A DNA stretch of 64,000 bases from Roseococcus pinisoli. Its GTDB lineage: Bacteria; Pseudomonadota; Alphaproteobacteria; Acetobacterales; Acetobacteraceae. A program made the position numbers and the translations under genes. The notes beneath the pieces were generated by a model, which was not told the DNA's origin, did not search any database, and saw only the letters and a list, made by a program, of their open reading frames with translations. Positions within the stretch are counted from its first letter, which is position 1, and the number at the start of each line of letters is the position of its first letter. Below, piece by piece: positions 1 through 8,983 of this stretch. The DNA lies in contig NZ_JAHCDA010000001.1 of NCBI RefSeq assembly GCF_018413645.1, forward strand, positions 62,001 to 126,000, read 5' to 3'.

Positions 1-559
1 AATAGCTGATCTTGCTGATGTGGAAGGGGAACCAGCGCGGCAGCAGCATGATCTCGGGCGGCATCATCGGCACGGCGCGCCAGGGCACGGCGCCGAAAAG
101 GGCCAGGGTGCTACGCGTGAAGACGTTGGAGCGCTCGGCCCCGCCGGCGGCCAGGATCGCCTTACGGGCGGCCAGCATGTGCGGCGCCCCGGCGTCGTCG
201 CCGATCAGCTTGAGGGCGAAATAGGCCTTCACCGAGCAGGAGATATCGAGCGGCCCGCCGTGGAAGAGCGGCCAGCCGCCGCCGCAATTGTCGAGCTGCT
301 CGGCCTGCACGCGGCGCAGGTAGCGCGCGATCCGCGCCTCCTTCTCCGGCTGGATGCGGCCGAAGAAGTGGTGGAGCATCACGTATTCGGCGGGGATGGT
401 GCAGTCCGCCTCCAGCTCGAAGACCCAGTGGCCGTCCGGGCGCTGGTGCGCGAGCAGATGCTGCGCGGCGGCATTGACCGCCTGCTCCAGTTCCGGACTG
501 CCGGGACCGGGGGAGCCCTTCAGAGCGGCGAGATCGGCGCTACCGGAAAGGCTCGGCAT
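1..559 (-). CDS. shc: Squalene-hopene cyclase, N-terminal part (cut by window edge)
   Basis: Squalene-hopene cyclase turns squalene into hopene at the inner membrane, the committed step to hopanoids. About 186 N-terminal residues are visible on the minus strand; the rest lies outside the window, so the gene is partial and not broken. The read shows the family's typical start: a helix with HLLAHQRPDGHWVFELEAD, then CTIPAEYVMLHHFFG, a repeat-type segment with NCGGGWPLFHGGPLDISCSVKAYFALKL, and NVFTRSTLALFGAVPWRAVP. I use the ATG at 559; an in-frame TTG at 568 has a better-spaced AAGGGG and is an alternative start. It sits downstream of hpnA-hpnB on the same strand, so it is probably co-transcribed with them. 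The usual hpnC-hpnD-hpnE genes for squalene synthesis are absent between hpnB and this gene. Confidence 0.95.
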   Translation of the reverse strand, partial: MPSLSGSADLAALKGSPGPGSPELEQAVNAAAQHLLAHQRPDGHWVFELEADCTIPAEYVMLHHFFGRIQPEKEARIARYLRRVQAEQLDNCGGGWPLFHGGPLDISCSVKAYFALKLIGDDAGAPHMLAARKAILAAGGAERSNVFTRSTLALFGAVPWRAVPMMPPEIMLLPRWFPFHISKISY

Positions 560-677
560 CTTGATCAACTCAATACACCCCTTGATTCAGTACAGAAATC
601 CGAATTCCGACCCGAAGGGATAGACCATTCCGGCAAGGTTCCGATAGGCCCGACCCCGACGGCCTGATCGGGTCAGC

Positions 678-1808
678 TCAGCCGCGCGAGAGGGTCTCGC
701 CCTTCCAGAGGCCGCCCTTGCCGGCCCATTCGGCCCGGGCGGAATCCAGCGTAAAGAGCAGATAGATCGTGGCGACCAGCGGCAGCGCCAGGCCCCGCAG
801 CGGCGACAGCCCGAAGCGCCGCAGCATGGGGGCATAGGCCAGCACCATCCCCGACCAGGCGAGCAGGCCGAGCCACCTCGCCCAGCCCCCGCCCAGGATC
901 GCGAGCAGCGGCGGCGCCAGGAAGACGAGGCTCAGCGCCGCCACCATGCCGATCAGGACCAGCGGGTTGTAGAAAAGCTGCGCATAGGCGGTGCGGACCA
1001 CCATGGCGCGGATGGTGCCGATATCGTCATAGGCGCGCAGCGAGCGGACGCGCTCGGTCAGTCCCAGCCAGATCCGCGAGCCGCCGCCCTTCATCAGCCC
1101 GGCCAGCGAGCAATCGTCGATGATCCGGCCCTTGATCGGCAGCAGCCCGCCGCGCGCCTCGAAGGCCGCGCGGCGCAGCAGCACGCAGCCGCCGGCCGCC
1201 GCGGCCGTGCGCGCCTTGGGCTGGTTGGACCAGCGGAAGGGGTAGAGCATCTGGAAGAAGAAGACGAAGGCCGGGATGAGCCAGCGCTCCCAGAGGCTGT
1301 CGCAGCGCAGCCGCGCCATGAGGGAGACGAGGTCCCGGTCGTCGGCCAGGGCGCGCGCGACGAGGCGGCGCAGGCTGTCGGGGGAATGCTCGATATCGGC
1401 ATCGGTGAAGAGCAGGAATTCGTGCCCCTCGCCCTTCACGGCCTCCAGCCCCTGCTGCAGGGCGTAGAGCTTGCCCGACCAGCCCGGCGCCTTGCCCGTG
1501 CCGGTCACGACCAGCAGGCGATCGTCGCCCGCGCCCCGGGCGAGATCGCCCGTGCCGTCCGAGCTGCGGTCGTCCACCACGACGAGGCGGAAGGGGCCGG
1601 GATAGTCCTGCGCCGTCAGGCCGCGCACCGTGGCCGCGATGGTCTCCGCCTCGTTGCGGGCGGGCACGATGGCGCAGACCGCGGGCCAGCGCGCCGGCTC
1701 GGGCAGGCGTTCCGCGTCGGAATCGTCGTCCCGCGCGCGCCAGAAGAAGCCGCGGCCGAGGAGCAGCACCGCCCAGGCCAGGCAGGCGGCAAGCGCGATC
1801 CAGATCAC
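678..1808 (-). CDS. hpnB: Hopanoid-associated glycosyltransferase HpnB
   Basis: Family 2 glycosyltransferase of 376 residues. The nucleotide-sugar fold is visible: an N-terminal membrane segment (about residues 1-20), the acceptor start CAIVPARNEAETI, VVVDDRSSDGT, the DxD-type FTDADIEH and a later IDDCSLAG motif. Two or three hydrophobic segments follow near the C-terminus (NPLVLIGMVAALSLVFLAPP and LALPLVATIYLLF). I chose the GTG at 1808, whose last bases overlap the hpnA stop as GTGA; the reading frame stays open further upstream but only runs over hpnA in another frame. HpnB is encoded beside hopanoid genes in many bacteria. Its exact substrate is not established, and it may act on hopanoid side chains. 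Translation is likely coupled to hpnA. Confidence 0.93.
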   Translation of the reverse strand: MIWIALAACLAWAVLLLGRGFFWRARDDDSDAERLPEPARWPAVCAIVPARNEAETIAATVRGLTAQDYPGPFRLVVVDDRSSDGTGDLARGAGDDRLLVVTGTGKAPGWSGKLYALQQGLEAVKGEGHEFLLFTDADIEHSPDSLRRLVARALADDRDLVSLMARLRCDSLWERWLIPAFVFFFQMLYPFRWSNQPKARTAAAAGGCVLLRRAAFEARGGLLPIKGRIIDDCSLAGLMKGGGSRIWLGLTERVRSLRAYDDIGTIRAMVVRTAYAQLFYNPLVLIGMVAALSLVFLAPPLLAILGGGWARWLGLLAWSGMVLAYAPMLRRFGLSPLRGLALPLVATIYLLFTLDSARAEWAGKGGLWKGETLSRG

Positions 1809-2803
1809 CGGCGCAGCATCCCCGCGCGCTCGTACCAGTGGATGGCGTCCATCACCCCCTCCTGCCAGGGCCGCACCTGGTAGCCCAGGACGCGCTTCGC
1901 CTTCTCGGCCGAGAAGAACATGTGGTGCCCCGCCATGCGCAGCCCGTCGAGGGTGAGCATGGGCTCGCGGCCGGTCACCCGCGCCGCCATCTCCGAGAGG
2001 AAGGCCAGCGGATAGAGGGGTGCACGCGGCAGGCGGAAAGGCTTCCGGTGCCCGCATTCCAGGGCGATGAATTCCAGCATCTGCGCCAGCGTCACGTCCT
2101 GCCCGCCGAGGATGTGCCGCTCACCGACCACCCCGTGATCCAGCGCGGCGACGCAGCCGGCCGCGCAATCCTCGACATGGACGAGGTTGAGGCCGGTCTC
2201 CACATAGGCCGGCATCTTTCCCCGCGCGGCCTCAAGGATCACCCGGCCGGTGGGGGTCGGGCGCCGGTCATGCGGGCCGATGGGGGTGGAGGGGTTCACG
2301 ATCACCGCCGGCAGGCCCTCGCGCCGCACCAGCTCCTCCACCACGCGCTCGGCCTCGGTCTTGCTGGACTTGTAGGGGCCGATCGCCTCCTGGGGCGTGG
2401 CCGGGTCCTCCTCGGTGGCGGGGCTGCCGTCGGCGCGCGGCTTCAGGGTGGCCACGGAGGAGACATGGACGATGCGGGGCACGCCGGCCTCCAGCGCCGC
2501 GCGCATCACGGCCTCGGTCCCGCCGACATTGGTCGCGCGCATGCGCTCGGGGTCGGGGACGAAGATGCGGTAATCCGCCGCGGCATGGATCACCCCGCCC
2601 ACGCCCGCCATGGCATAGGCGAGGCTCTTCCCGTCCGTCACCGTGCCCAGCGCGTAGGAAATATCGAGCTCCGCCAGGGATTCGCGGGCCGCCTGCGGGC
2701 GGACGAAGGCGCGGACGGCATGCCCCTGAGCCAGCAGGGCGCGGGCCAGGGAGGCGCCGAGGAAGCCGGTCGCGCCGGTCAGCAAGATCGTCGTTGGACG
2801 CAT
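1805..2803 (-). CDS. hpnA: Hopanoid-associated sugar epimerase HpnA (extended SDR)
   Basis: NAD(P)-dependent extended short-chain dehydrogenase of 332 residues, full length for the dihydroflavonol-reductase/epimerase group. The Rossmann motif TGATGFLGASLARALL lies at residues 9-24. The catalytic site is visible as VHVSSVATL plus YKSSKTEAERVVEEL (the Y-x3-K pair), followed by VIVNPSTPIGPHDRRPTPTG, typical of HpnA. It is the first gene of the minus-strand unit hpnA-hpnB-shc and is divergent from hpnM. HpnA probably modifies a sugar or side-chain intermediate of extended hopanoids; the precise reaction is not settled. No membrane segment is seen, so it is likely cytosolic or membrane-associated. 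Confidence 0.93.
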   Translation of the reverse strand: MRPTTILLTGATGFLGASLARALLAQGHAVRAFVRPQAARESLAELDISYALGTVTDGKSLAYAMAGVGGVIHAAADYRIFVPDPERMRATNVGGTEAVMRAALEAGVPRIVHVSSVATLKPRADGSPATEEDPATPQEAIGPYKSSKTEAERVVEELVRREGLPAVIVNPSTPIGPHDRRPTPTGRVILEAARGKMPAYVETGLNLVHVEDCAAGCVAALDHGVVGERHILGGQDVTLAQMLEFIALECGHRKPFRLPRAPLYPLAFLSEMAARVTGREPMLTLDGLRMAGHHMFFSAEKAKRVLGYQVRPWQEGVMDAIHWYERAGMLRR

Positions 2804-2856
2804 GGCCGTCTTGTGACCGACCCGGGGGCCATGGTCCAGATCGAGAGAAGTCTTAT

Positions 2857-3477
2857 ATGGGGCCCATGCACACGCGACGCCTCCTCCTCCTCGCCCCCGC
2901 GCTGCTGGCGCCCGCGCTGGCGGCCCTCCCGCGCCCCGCCTCGGCGCAATCGGCCCCGACCGAGGTGGTCGAGCGTTTCCACGCCGCCCTGCTGGGGGTG
3001 ATGCGCAACGCGCAGCGCCTCGGCATCCGCGGCCGCAACGAGCAGCTGACGCCCGTCATGGACCAGGTCTTCGACCTGTCGGCCATGACGCGGATCGCCG
3101 CCGGCGCCAATTGGGCGAATCTCTCGCCCGACCAGCGGAACACGCTGACCGACGCCTTCCGGCGCTGGTCCATCGCGACCTACGCCTCGCGCTTCGACGG
3201 CTATTCCGGCGAGAGCTTCCAGACCGTCGGCACGCAGACCCTGGCGAATGGCGACACCCTGGTGCGCACGCGACTGAACCGCACGGATGGGGATCCGGTG
3301 GTGCTGTCCTACCTGCTGCGCGGCCAGCCGCCCCGCGTCGTGGATGTCTACCTGACGGGGACGATCAGCGAGCTCGCCTCGCGCCGGTCGGAGTTCGCGA
3401 CCCTCATCCGCGAGGGCGGCGCGCCCCGCCTGATCCAGGAACTGCAGTCCCGGACGAGCCGCCTGCTGGCCGCCTGA
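2857..3477 (+). CDS. hpnM: HpnM / MlaC-type phospholipid or hopanoid transport protein
   Basis: Periplasmic lipid-shuttle protein of the MlaC/Ttg2D (toluene tolerance) family, 206 residues. An N-terminal signal peptide (RRLLLLAPALLAPALAAL, cleavage after PASA) leads into the family body: VVERFHAALLGVM, MDQVFDLSAMTRIAAGANW, LTDAFRRWSIATYASRF and VVDVYLTGTISELASRRSEFATLIREGG. MlaC carries lipids across the periplasm; HpnM is the version encoded with hopanoid genes. The ATG at 2857 sits six bases after GAGAGAAG, so I prefer it to the in-frame ATG at 2866. It is divergent from hpnA. Its outer-membrane partner MlaA is encoded 57 kb away in this window. Confidence 0.9.
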   Translation: MGPMHTRRLLLLAPALLAPALAALPRPASAQSAPTEVVERFHAALLGVMRNAQRLGIRGRNEQLTPVMDQVFDLSAMTRIAAGANWANLSPDQRNTLTDAFRRWSIATYASRFDGYSGESFQTVGTQTLANGDTLVRTRLNRTDGDPVVLSYLLRGQPPRVVDVYLTGTISELASRRSEFATLIREGGAPRLIQELQSRTSRLLAA

Positions 3478-3490
3478 ACGGCCGCAGGCT

Positions 3491-3518
3491 TCCCCGGCGC
3501 TCCGGATGAGCGCGGGGA
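3491..3518. terminator. Hairpin between hpnM and the sulfo-lyase gene
   Basis: CCCC(G)GCGCTC pairs with GAGCGCGGGG around a short loop, with one bulged G. It lies between two convergent genes (stops at 3477 and 3529), so it could stop transcription from both sides. No strong T-tract is present. Confidence 0.55.
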
Positions 3519-3528
3519 GGCGCCCGCC

Positions 3529-4530
3529 TCAGCCGAGGTCGAGGCTGTCCGGATAGCCGAAGAGGCCCACCGAGCCGCCGGTGTGAAGGAAGACGATGTT
3601 CTCGCCCTTCTTGAAGTGGCCCTTGCGGATCAGGTCGATCAGCCCGGCCATGCCCTTGCCGGAATAGACCGGGTCCAGAATGATCCCCTCCTTCTCCGCC
3701 ACCAGCTTCACGGCCTCGATCATGCCCTCGGTGGGAATGCCATAGCCCTGGCCGACATAGTCGGTATTGGCGACGACATGCTCGGCCCGCACGATGCCGG
3801 GCAGGCCCAGATGCGTGGCCACCTTCTCGGACAGCGCCAGCACATTGGCCTCCTGCTTCTCCTTCGGCGCGCGCACGCCGATGCCGAGCACGGGGATGCC
3901 GGAATTCAGCGCCACCAGCCCGGTCACGAGCCCCGCCTGGGTGCCGCTGCTGCCGGTGGCATGCACCACATGGTCGATCCGCAGGCCCATCTCGGCCGCC
4001 TGGTTCACCAGTTCGAGCGCCGCGTTGACGTAGCCCAGGGCACCGACCGCGTTGGAACCGCCGCCGGGGATGCAATAGGGCTTGCGGCCCTTGGCCTTCA
4101 GCGCCTCGGCCTGCTTCTCCATCTCGGCCTGCATGTCGGTCCCGCCCGGGTGGCGGGTAATGCTGGCGCCATGCAGCTTGTCCAGCAGCACGTTGCCCGA
4201 CTGGTTATAGGCCTCGTCCGCATAGCCGGTGCGGTCTTCCAGCAGGATATGGCATTCCAGACCGAGCTTCGCGGCGGCCGCGGCGGTCTGCCGGGCGTGG
4301 TTGGACTGCGTCGCACCCTGGGTCAGCACGGTGTCCGCGCCCTGGGCCAGGGCCTCGGCCAGCAGGTATTCGAGCTTGCGGGTCTTGTTGCCGCCCGAGG
4401 AAAGCCCGGTGCAGTCGTCCCGCTTGATCCAGATATCGGGCCCGCCCAGCAGGCGGGAGAGGTTCTCCATCGGCTCCAGCGGGGTCGGCATATGGCCGAG
4501 GCGGACGCGGGGGAAGCGGGCGAGGTTCAT
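3529..4530 (-). CDS. cuyA: L-cysteate sulfo-lyase / D-cysteine desulfhydrase family PLP enzyme
   Basis: Pyridoxal-phosphate enzyme of 333 residues, tryptophan synthase beta/ACC deaminase fold. The PLP lysine is K49 in [11 protein letters not shown]. The start, [28 protein letters not shown], and [20 protein letters not shown] resemble L-cysteate sulfo-lyase (CuyA) of marine alphaproteobacteria more than enterobacterial DcyD. CuyA converts L-cysteate to pyruvate, ammonia and sulfite; DcyD converts D-cysteine to pyruvate, ammonia and sulfide. The two cannot be separated with certainty by eye. The ATG at 4530 follows AGAGAGG by about nine bases; an upstream in-frame ATG at 4560 lacks such a site. 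It stands alone, divergent from the CMD-family gene, with no sulfite exporter next to it. Confidence 0.8.
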   Translation of the reverse strand: MNLARFPRVRLGHMPTPLEPMENLSRLLGGPDIWIKRDDCTGLSSGGNKTRKLEYLLAEALAQGADTVLTQGATQSNHARQTAAAAAKLGLECHILLEDRTGYADEAYNQSGNVLLDKLHGASITRHPGGTDMQAEMEKQAEALKAKGRKPYCIPGGGSNAVGALGYVNAALELVNQAAEMGLRIDHVVHATGSSGTQAGLVTGLVALNSGIPVLGIGVRAPKEKQEANVLALSEKVATHLGLPGIVRAEHVVANTDYVGQGYGIPTEGMIEAVKLVAEKEGIILDPVYSGKGMAGLIDLIRKGHFKKGENIVFLHTGGSVGLFGYPDSLDLG

Positions 4531-4684
4531 CAGGACATTCCTCTCTGCCGTTTCAGGCAAGACTTTGGGACGGGCTCCGCGCGGAGCTTCGGTCCTGCCG
4601 CCGCTTCCCGCAAGGGACGGGCCCTCCCTTGGAAGGAGCCGCCGTTAGCTCCTAGGCTCCCGGAAACAACACGGGAGAGAAGCC

Positions 4685-5086
4685 ATGGACCAGTCAGCCG
4701 CGCACGAAGCCCTGCGCGGAAAGGGCCGCGCTGAGATGCGCGAGATCCTCGGCGCGGAATACACCGAGGCCCGGGACCGCAGCACCAACCCCTTCAACGC
4801 CGCCGTCCGCGCGCTGTCGGAGGAGATGGCCTATGCCACGCTCTGGACGCGGCCGGGCCTCGATCGCAAGCAGCGCAGCCTCATCACCCTGGCCATGATC
4901 TGCGCCCTGAACCATCCGCATGAGCTGCGGATCCACCTCGTCGCGGCGCTGAACAACGGCTGTACGGCAGAGGAGATCAGCGAGGTCTTCACCCACGCCG
5001 TCGCCTATTGCGGCTTCCCGGCGGCGATCGACGCGCTGCGCCTGGCCGAGCAGGTGCTGAAGGAGCAGGGCGCGCTTCCCGCCTGA
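4685..5086 (+). CDS. Carboxymuconolactone decarboxylase family protein (PcaC-like)
   Basis: Small helical protein of 133 residues in the CMD/AhpD family. It shows [62 protein letters not shown], the pattern of 4-carboxymuconolactone decarboxylases of the beta-ketoadipate pathway. The PcaC-type NHPHELRIH is present; the AhpD-type CxxC pair is not, so peroxidase activity is unlikely. No other protocatechuate genes are nearby, so its substrate is open. The ATG at 4685 follows CGGGAGAGAAGCC, a good ribosome site. Confidence 0.82.
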   Translation: MDQSAAHEALRGKGRAEMREILGAEYTEARDRSTNPFNAAVRALSEEMAYATLWTRPGLDRKQRSLITLAMICALNHPHELRIHLVAALNNGCTAEEISEVFTHAVAYCGFPAAIDALRLAEQVLKEQGALPA

Positions 5087-5138
5087 CCCGGCGCGAGGGC
5101 CCCTTCCCAGGGCCCTCCGGGCGCGACACCCTGCCCGG

Positions 5139-5669
5139 ATGGCCCCGCCTCCCCGCCCCCGCCTCGTCGTCTTCAGCGGCCTGCCGGGCACCGGCAAGAC
5201 GACCGTCTCGCGGAGCCTCGCGGCCCGGCTGGGCGCGGTCTACCTGCGGATCGACGCCATCGAGCAGGCCATGAAGGCGGCCGGAGCCGAGAAGATTGGC
5301 CCCGCCGGCTACGCGGCCGCCAATGCGATGGCCGAGGCCAATCTCCGGCACGGCCTCACGGTCGTGGTCGACTGCGTCAATCCGGTGCGGGAGAGCCGCA
5401 CGGCCTGGCGCGGCATCGCCGACCGCACGGGCGCCCACCTGATCGACATCCTCCTTATCTGCGGAGACCCCGCCGAGCACCGCCGCCGGGTCGAGACCCG
5501 CACGGCCGATATCGCCGGCCATGTCCTGCCCAGCTGGGACGACGTCATCCGCCGGGAATTCGCCCCCTGGGAGGGCGAGCACCTGCGCCTGGACACGGCC
5601 GCCGCTCCGCCAGAGGAGCTCGTGGAGCGGTGTGTCGCCGCCCTCGGAAGCACGACCTTCCCAAGCTAG
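5139..5669 (+). CDS. P-loop kinase-like ATPase (AAA_33 / zeta-like type)
   Basis: 176-residue P-loop NTPase. The Walker A motif [15 protein letters not shown] lies at about residues 15-29, with YLRIDAIEQ forming the usual acceptor strand. [20 protein letters not shown] resembles the Walker B region of small-molecule kinases (gluconate, shikimate or antibiotic kinase types), and HRRRVETR gives the arginine lid. It likely phosphorylates a small molecule, but nothing in the sequence or neighbours names the substrate. It starts 52 bases after the CMD-family stop and could be co-transcribed. The ATG at 5139 has no strong Shine-Dalgarno sequence. Confidence 0.75.
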   Translation: MAPPPRPRLVVFSGLPGTGKTTVSRSLAARLGAVYLRIDAIEQAMKAAGAEKIGPAGYAAANAMAEANLRHGLTVVVDCVNPVRESRTAWRGIADRTGAHLIDILLICGDPAEHRRRVETRTADIAGHVLPSWDDVIRREFAPWEGEHLRLDTAAAPPEELVERCVAALGSTTFPS

Positions 5670-5719
5670 ACGGCCGATCTCCGCAACCCTGGCCTGACCA
5701 ATTTGCCATGCACCTTCAT

Positions 5720-5738
5720 ATTGCGAACGCGTCGCAAT
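5720..5738. promoter_or_regulatory. Fur-box-like 19-bp palindrome upstream of exbB
   Basis: ATTGCGA-ACGCG-TCGCAAT is a perfect 7-5-7 inverted repeat with the 19-bp length of a Fur box. It lies about 180 bases upstream of exbB, in the only gap between the kinase gene and the exbB-exbD-tonB operon. A nearly identical element occurs at 52653-52671. Iron control of TonB systems by Fur is well known; binding here is inferred. Confidence 0.65.
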
Positions 5739-5778
5739 TGCCCTAGTGCAACGCACAACCCACAGAGAAGCCCCCAAG

Positions 5779-5913
5779 ATGCCCCGCGCGCAGCGCCAAA
5801 GCCCTGGAAGGCTCGCCGGGGACATGTCGGTATCGATCGCCCGCCCGTCCGACTTCCACCCCGGCGATGCTGGGCCGCTGCCCGCTGCGGACAAGGCCAG
5901 CTCAGGAAAGTGA
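5779..5913 (+). CDS. Possible small ORF (44 aa) in the exbB leader
   Basis: A 44-codon ORF (starting [17 protein letters not shown]) fills the leader between the Fur-like palindrome and exbB. A weak GAGAAG precedes it by about nine bases. Its TGA overlaps a possible exbB GTG at 5910 as GTGA, a junction used by real gene pairs elsewhere in the window. It has no HemP-type motif and no recognisable family. It could be a translated leader or chance open frame in GC-rich DNA. Confidence 0.3.
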   Translation: MPRAQRQSPGRLAGDMSVSIARPSDFHPGDAGPLPAADKASSGK

Positions 5914-5918
5914 CTGCC

Positions 5919-6773
5919 GTGCTCAAGCGCCCCCTCTCCTCCCTCCTCGCCCCGGCGGGACTTTTCCTTCTCGCCGCCCAGGCGCATGCGCAGGGCGACC
6001 CCGCGGCGACCGGCGCGCCCGCCGACGCGGCTGCGGCCGCTGCCCCGCCGCTGGCCGCGGCCCCGGCCGCGCTGCCGGCCATCCTGCCGCACGACCTTTC
6101 GCCCTGGGGCATGGTCGCGCATGCGGACATCATCGTTCAGTCGGTGATGGGCGGCCTCGTCCTCGCCTCGGTGCTGACCTGGACCGTGGCACTGGCCAAG
6201 ACCTTCGAGCTGATGGGCGCCAACCGCCGTGCGCGTGAGGGCCTGGGCATCCTGGCCGGCGCCCTCAACCTCGGCGAGGCCGCGCGCGGCCTGGCCGGCA
6301 AGCCGGGCGCTGCCGCCGCCCTTGCCCGCACCGCCGCGGCCGAGCTCGCCACCAGCGACGGCGCCCAGCGCGAGGCCGTGCAGGAGCGCGTGGGCTGGCG
6401 GCTGGAGCGCATCGTCGCCAATGCCGGCCGCCGCCTCTCGCGCGGGACCGGCCTGCTCGCCTCCATCGGCTCGGTGGCGCCCTTCGTCGGCCTCTTCGGC
6501 ACGGTCTGGGGCATCATGAACAGCTTCATCGGTATCTCGCGCGCCCAGACGACCAATCTGGCCATCGTGGCGCCGGGCATCGCCGAGGCGCTGCTGGCCA
6601 CCGGCATCGGCCTGGTCGCCGCCATCCCGGCCGTCATCCTCTACAATGCCTTCGCCCGCGCCATCACCGCGCACAAGGCGCTGCTCTCCGACTCCGTCGC
6701 CGAGACGATGCGCCTGCTCTCCCGCGATCTCGATCACCCGAACCGCGCGCAGCTGCGGATGGTGGCGGAGTAA
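5919..6773 (+). CDS. exbB: TonB-system proton channel subunit ExbB
   Basis: MotA/TolQ/ExbB family protein of about 284 residues. A signal-like segment ([18 protein letters not shown]) and an Ala/Pro-rich linker come first. Then come [29 protein letters not shown] (first membrane segment) and the diagnostic [28 protein letters not shown] with [25 protein letters not shown] (second and third). With ExbD it uses the proton gradient to energise TonB. I use the GTG at 5919, eight bases after AGGAAAG; GTG at 5910 is also possible. It is the first gene of exbB-exbD-tonB. The long N-terminal extension is common in alphaproteobacterial ExbB. Confidence 0.93.
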   Translation: MLKRPLSSLLAPAGLFLLAAQAHAQGDPAATGAPADAAAAAAPPLAAAPAALPAILPHDLSPWGMVAHADIIVQSVMGGLVLASVLTWTVALAKTFELMGANRRAREGLGILAGALNLGEAARGLAGKPGAAAALARTAAAELATSDGAQREAVQERVGWRLERIVANAGRRLSRGTGLLASIGSVAPFVGLFGTVWGIMNSFIGISRAQTTNLAIVAPGIAEALLATGIGLVAAIPAVILYNAFARAITAHKALLSDSVAETMRLLSRDLDHPNRAQLRMVAE

Positions 6774-6778
6774 GCCTG

Positions 6779-7204
6779 ATGGCATTCCAGCTCGGGGGCG
6801 GCGACGACGATCTCGTCGAGACCCATGACATCAACGTCACGCCCTTCATCGACGTCGTGCTCGTGCTGCTCATCGTCTTCATGGTGGCGGCGCCGCTCGC
6901 CACCGTGGACGTGCCGGTGGACCTGCCCTCCAGCACGGCCACGCAGCAGCCGCGGCCGGACAAGCCGATCTTCCTGACCCTGCGCTCGGACCTCACCCTC
7001 GCCCTAGGCGAGAATGCCGTCGCGCGCGAGGGGCTGCGCGCCGCGCTCGACCTGGCCTCCGGCAATGATCGCGAGCAGCGGGTCTTCCTGCGCGCCGACA
7101 CGACCGTGCCCTATGGCGAGCTGACCGAGGCGATGAACCTGCTGCGCGCCGCGGGCTATCTGAAGCTCGCGCTCGTGGGCCTGGACGCGAGCCAGAACCC
7201 GTGA
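6779..7204 (+). CDS. exbD: TonB-system subunit ExbD
   Basis: 141-residue ExbD/TolR family protein. The N-terminal cytoplasmic part ends in [24 protein letters not shown], the single membrane helix carrying the essential aspartate (PFID) for proton flow. The rest is periplasmic, with [32 protein letters not shown] forming the usual C-terminal fold. It starts five bases after the exbB stop, and its TGA overlaps the tonB GTG as GTGA, so the three genes form one tightly coupled operon. Confidence 0.94.
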   Translation: MAFQLGGGDDDLVETHDINVTPFIDVVLVLLIVFMVAAPLATVDVPVDLPSSTATQQPRPDKPIFLTLRSDLTLALGENAVAREGLRAALDLASGNDREQRVFLRADTTVPYGELTEAMNLLRAAGYLKLALVGLDASQNP

Positions 7205-7977
7205 GCACGGCCGGCCTCTCCTGGAGCGGCGTGGGCCCCGGCGACACGCGGCCGCGCTGGACCGCCGCGCTGGTGGTGGTGGTCGGCCTGCATGGCGCCG
7301 CCGCGGCCGGCATGCTGACCTATCATGTGCCGGTAAGCCGCCCCTCGGCGGCGGAGGCGATCATGATCGATCTGTCCCCCGCACCGCCGGCCGAGGAATC
7401 CGCGCCCGAGCCCGAGCAGGCCAACGCCGCCCCGCCGCCCCCGCAATACGAAGAGCCACCGCCTCCGCCGGAGCCGCCGCCGCCCGTCGTCGAGCCGGAA
7501 GTGGTGCTGCCCACCCCGCCCCCGCCGCCCACGCCACCCCCGCCCCAGCGGCGGCCGCCCCGGCCCCGGCCACCCACGCCGCAGCCCGTCCATAGCCAGG
7601 CGGCGCCTGCCGAGGAGCCGACCGCGCCTGCCCCCGTGGCGGCGCCGGCTGCCCCCGGCACCGCGCCCGCCCATCGCGGCGGCAGCGGCGGCATCGTGAG
7701 CTGGCAGGGCCGGCTCATGGCGCGGCTGCAATCCCTGCGGCGCTATCCCGAGATCTCGCGCTCCCGGCGCGAGGAGGGCGTGGTCCATCTGAATTTCTCG
7801 ATGGATCGCGAAGGCAATGTGCTGAGCGCGCGCATCGCGCGGAGCTCCGGCTACCCGTCGCTGGACCAGGAGACGCTGGAGTTGGCGCGGCGCGCCTCGC
7901 CGCTGCCCGCGCCGCCGGACGACGTGGCCGGAAACCCGCTCAGCCTCACCGTCCCGGTCCGCTTCTCCCTGCGCTGA
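7201..7977 (+). CDS. tonB: TonB energy-transducing protein
   Basis: 258-residue TonB. One membrane helix (about residues 18-40, [18 protein letters not shown]) is followed by a long Pro/Glu-rich periplasmic spacer (about residues 55-130, many PPP and PEP runs). The C-terminal TonB domain is [19 protein letters not shown]...[32 protein letters not shown]. It links ExbBD to outer-membrane receptors such as the TonB-dependent receptor at 58.6 kb. The start is GTG at 7201, inside the exbD stop. Confidence 0.93.
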   Translation: MSTAGLSWSGVGPGDTRPRWTAALVVVVGLHGAAAAGMLTYHVPVSRPSAAEAIMIDLSPAPPAEESAPEPEQANAAPPPPQYEEPPPPPEPPPPVVEPEVVLPTPPPPPTPPPPQRRPPRPRPPTPQPVHSQAAPAEEPTAPAPVAAPAAPGTAPAHRGGSGGIVSWQGRLMARLQSLRRYPEISRSRREEGVVHLNFSMDREGNVLSARIARSSGYPSLDQETLELARRASPLPAPPDDVAGNPLSLTVPVRFSLR

Positions 7978-7981
7978 CCGG

Positions 7982-8034
7982 CGGGCCTCGGCCCGGATCC
8001 TGCCCGCGAAAGCGGGTGGTGGTCCGGGCCCGAG
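7982..8034 (+). terminator. Structured region after tonB, possible terminator
   Basis: An inner hairpin CCCGC-GAAA-GCGGG (8003-8016), with a GNRA-type tetraloop, sits inside a larger imperfect pairing of CTCGGCCCGGA with TCCGGGCCCGAG. It follows the tonB stop directly and could end the operon. There is no T-tract. Confidence 0.45.
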
Positions 8035-8128
8035 CCGCCCCGGCGTCCCTTCCCCCTGCCAGGCCAAAACCTGCGCGAAGCCGCGGCCGCCCCATGTAGG
8101 CTGCCGCCCATCAAACGGAGGGGCACCG

Positions 8129-8764
8129 ATGAGTTCCATGTACCATGACGGCATGCGCGAGCTGCAGGACGCCTTCGACGGCCGCCGCGTCGCCGATGCG
8201 CTGGAGAGCCGGCGCAAGCATCGCGAATTCTGGCCGGAGGAGATCGAGCTCTTCACCTCCGTGCCCTTCTTCTTCATCGCCACCGCGCATGGCGAGGCCG
8301 TGGATTGCAGCTTCCGCGGCGGCGCGCCCGGCTTCGTGAAGGTGGCCGGCCCCTCGGCGCTGGAATGGCCGGAATACGACGGCAACTCGATGTACCGCAC
8401 CGCCGGCAACATCCTGCGCAGCCCGAGGATCGGCCTGCTCTTCATCCGCTTCGACGCCACGGCCAACCGCACGCGGCTGACGGGCGAGGCGACGCTGCTG
8501 CGCGACCCGGAAGCGCTGGCGCGGCACGGCGGCGCGGCGGCCGGCATCAAGTCGGTGATCCGCTTCGAGGCCGACTACGTCTATCCCAATTGCCCCCGCT
8601 ACATCCCGGAGATGCGGCTGGTCACGCCCAGCCCGCACCCGCCGGCGCCCGGCCACGCGCCGCCCCCGCCCGCCTGGAAGGCCCGCGACTATATCCGCGA
8701 CGCCCTGCCGCAGGACGACGCGCATCGCGCCGTGGTCGGCAGCCGCGAGCCGCCGCGACCATGA
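8129..8764 (+). CDS. Pyridoxamine 5'-phosphate oxidase-like FMN protein
   Basis: 211-residue protein of the PNPOx-like split-barrel flavoprotein superfamily. Supporting segments are ELFTSVPFFFIATAHGEAVDCSFRGGAPGFVKVAGP, LEWPEYDGNSMYRTAGNILRSPRIGLLFI and TRLTGEATLL. FIRFEADYVYPNCPRYIPEM near the end is typical of the COG3576-like subgroup. Such proteins bind FMN or related cofactors and reduce or oxidise small molecules; the substrate is unknown. A strong site, AACGGAGGGGCACCG, precedes the ATG. The C-terminal 35 residues are Pro-rich. Confidence 0.75.
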   Translation: MSSMYHDGMRELQDAFDGRRVADALESRRKHREFWPEEIELFTSVPFFFIATAHGEAVDCSFRGGAPGFVKVAGPSALEWPEYDGNSMYRTAGNILRSPRIGLLFIRFDATANRTRLTGEATLLRDPEALARHGGAAAGIKSVIRFEADYVYPNCPRYIPEMRLVTPSPHPPAPGHAPPPPAWKARDYIRDALPQDDAHRAVVGSREPPRP

Positions 8765-8983
8765 CCGAAGCCGCCGGATCGCGCCCGGAATGGGCCGGCA
8801 ACCGCCACAGGACCGCCGGGTTCCTGGGCCTTGATGAGACGCTGTGCCGCGCGGCCTTCGCGCCGGCCGGGGATGCGCTGCCCGCTTGGGGCGGAGAGCG
8901 GAGGTGACGCCTTTGTTGGTAAGATTTGCAAAGGGTAACAATAGCTGCGGCTTACGCCTGAACCCGCCATACAGGGCCCCGTG

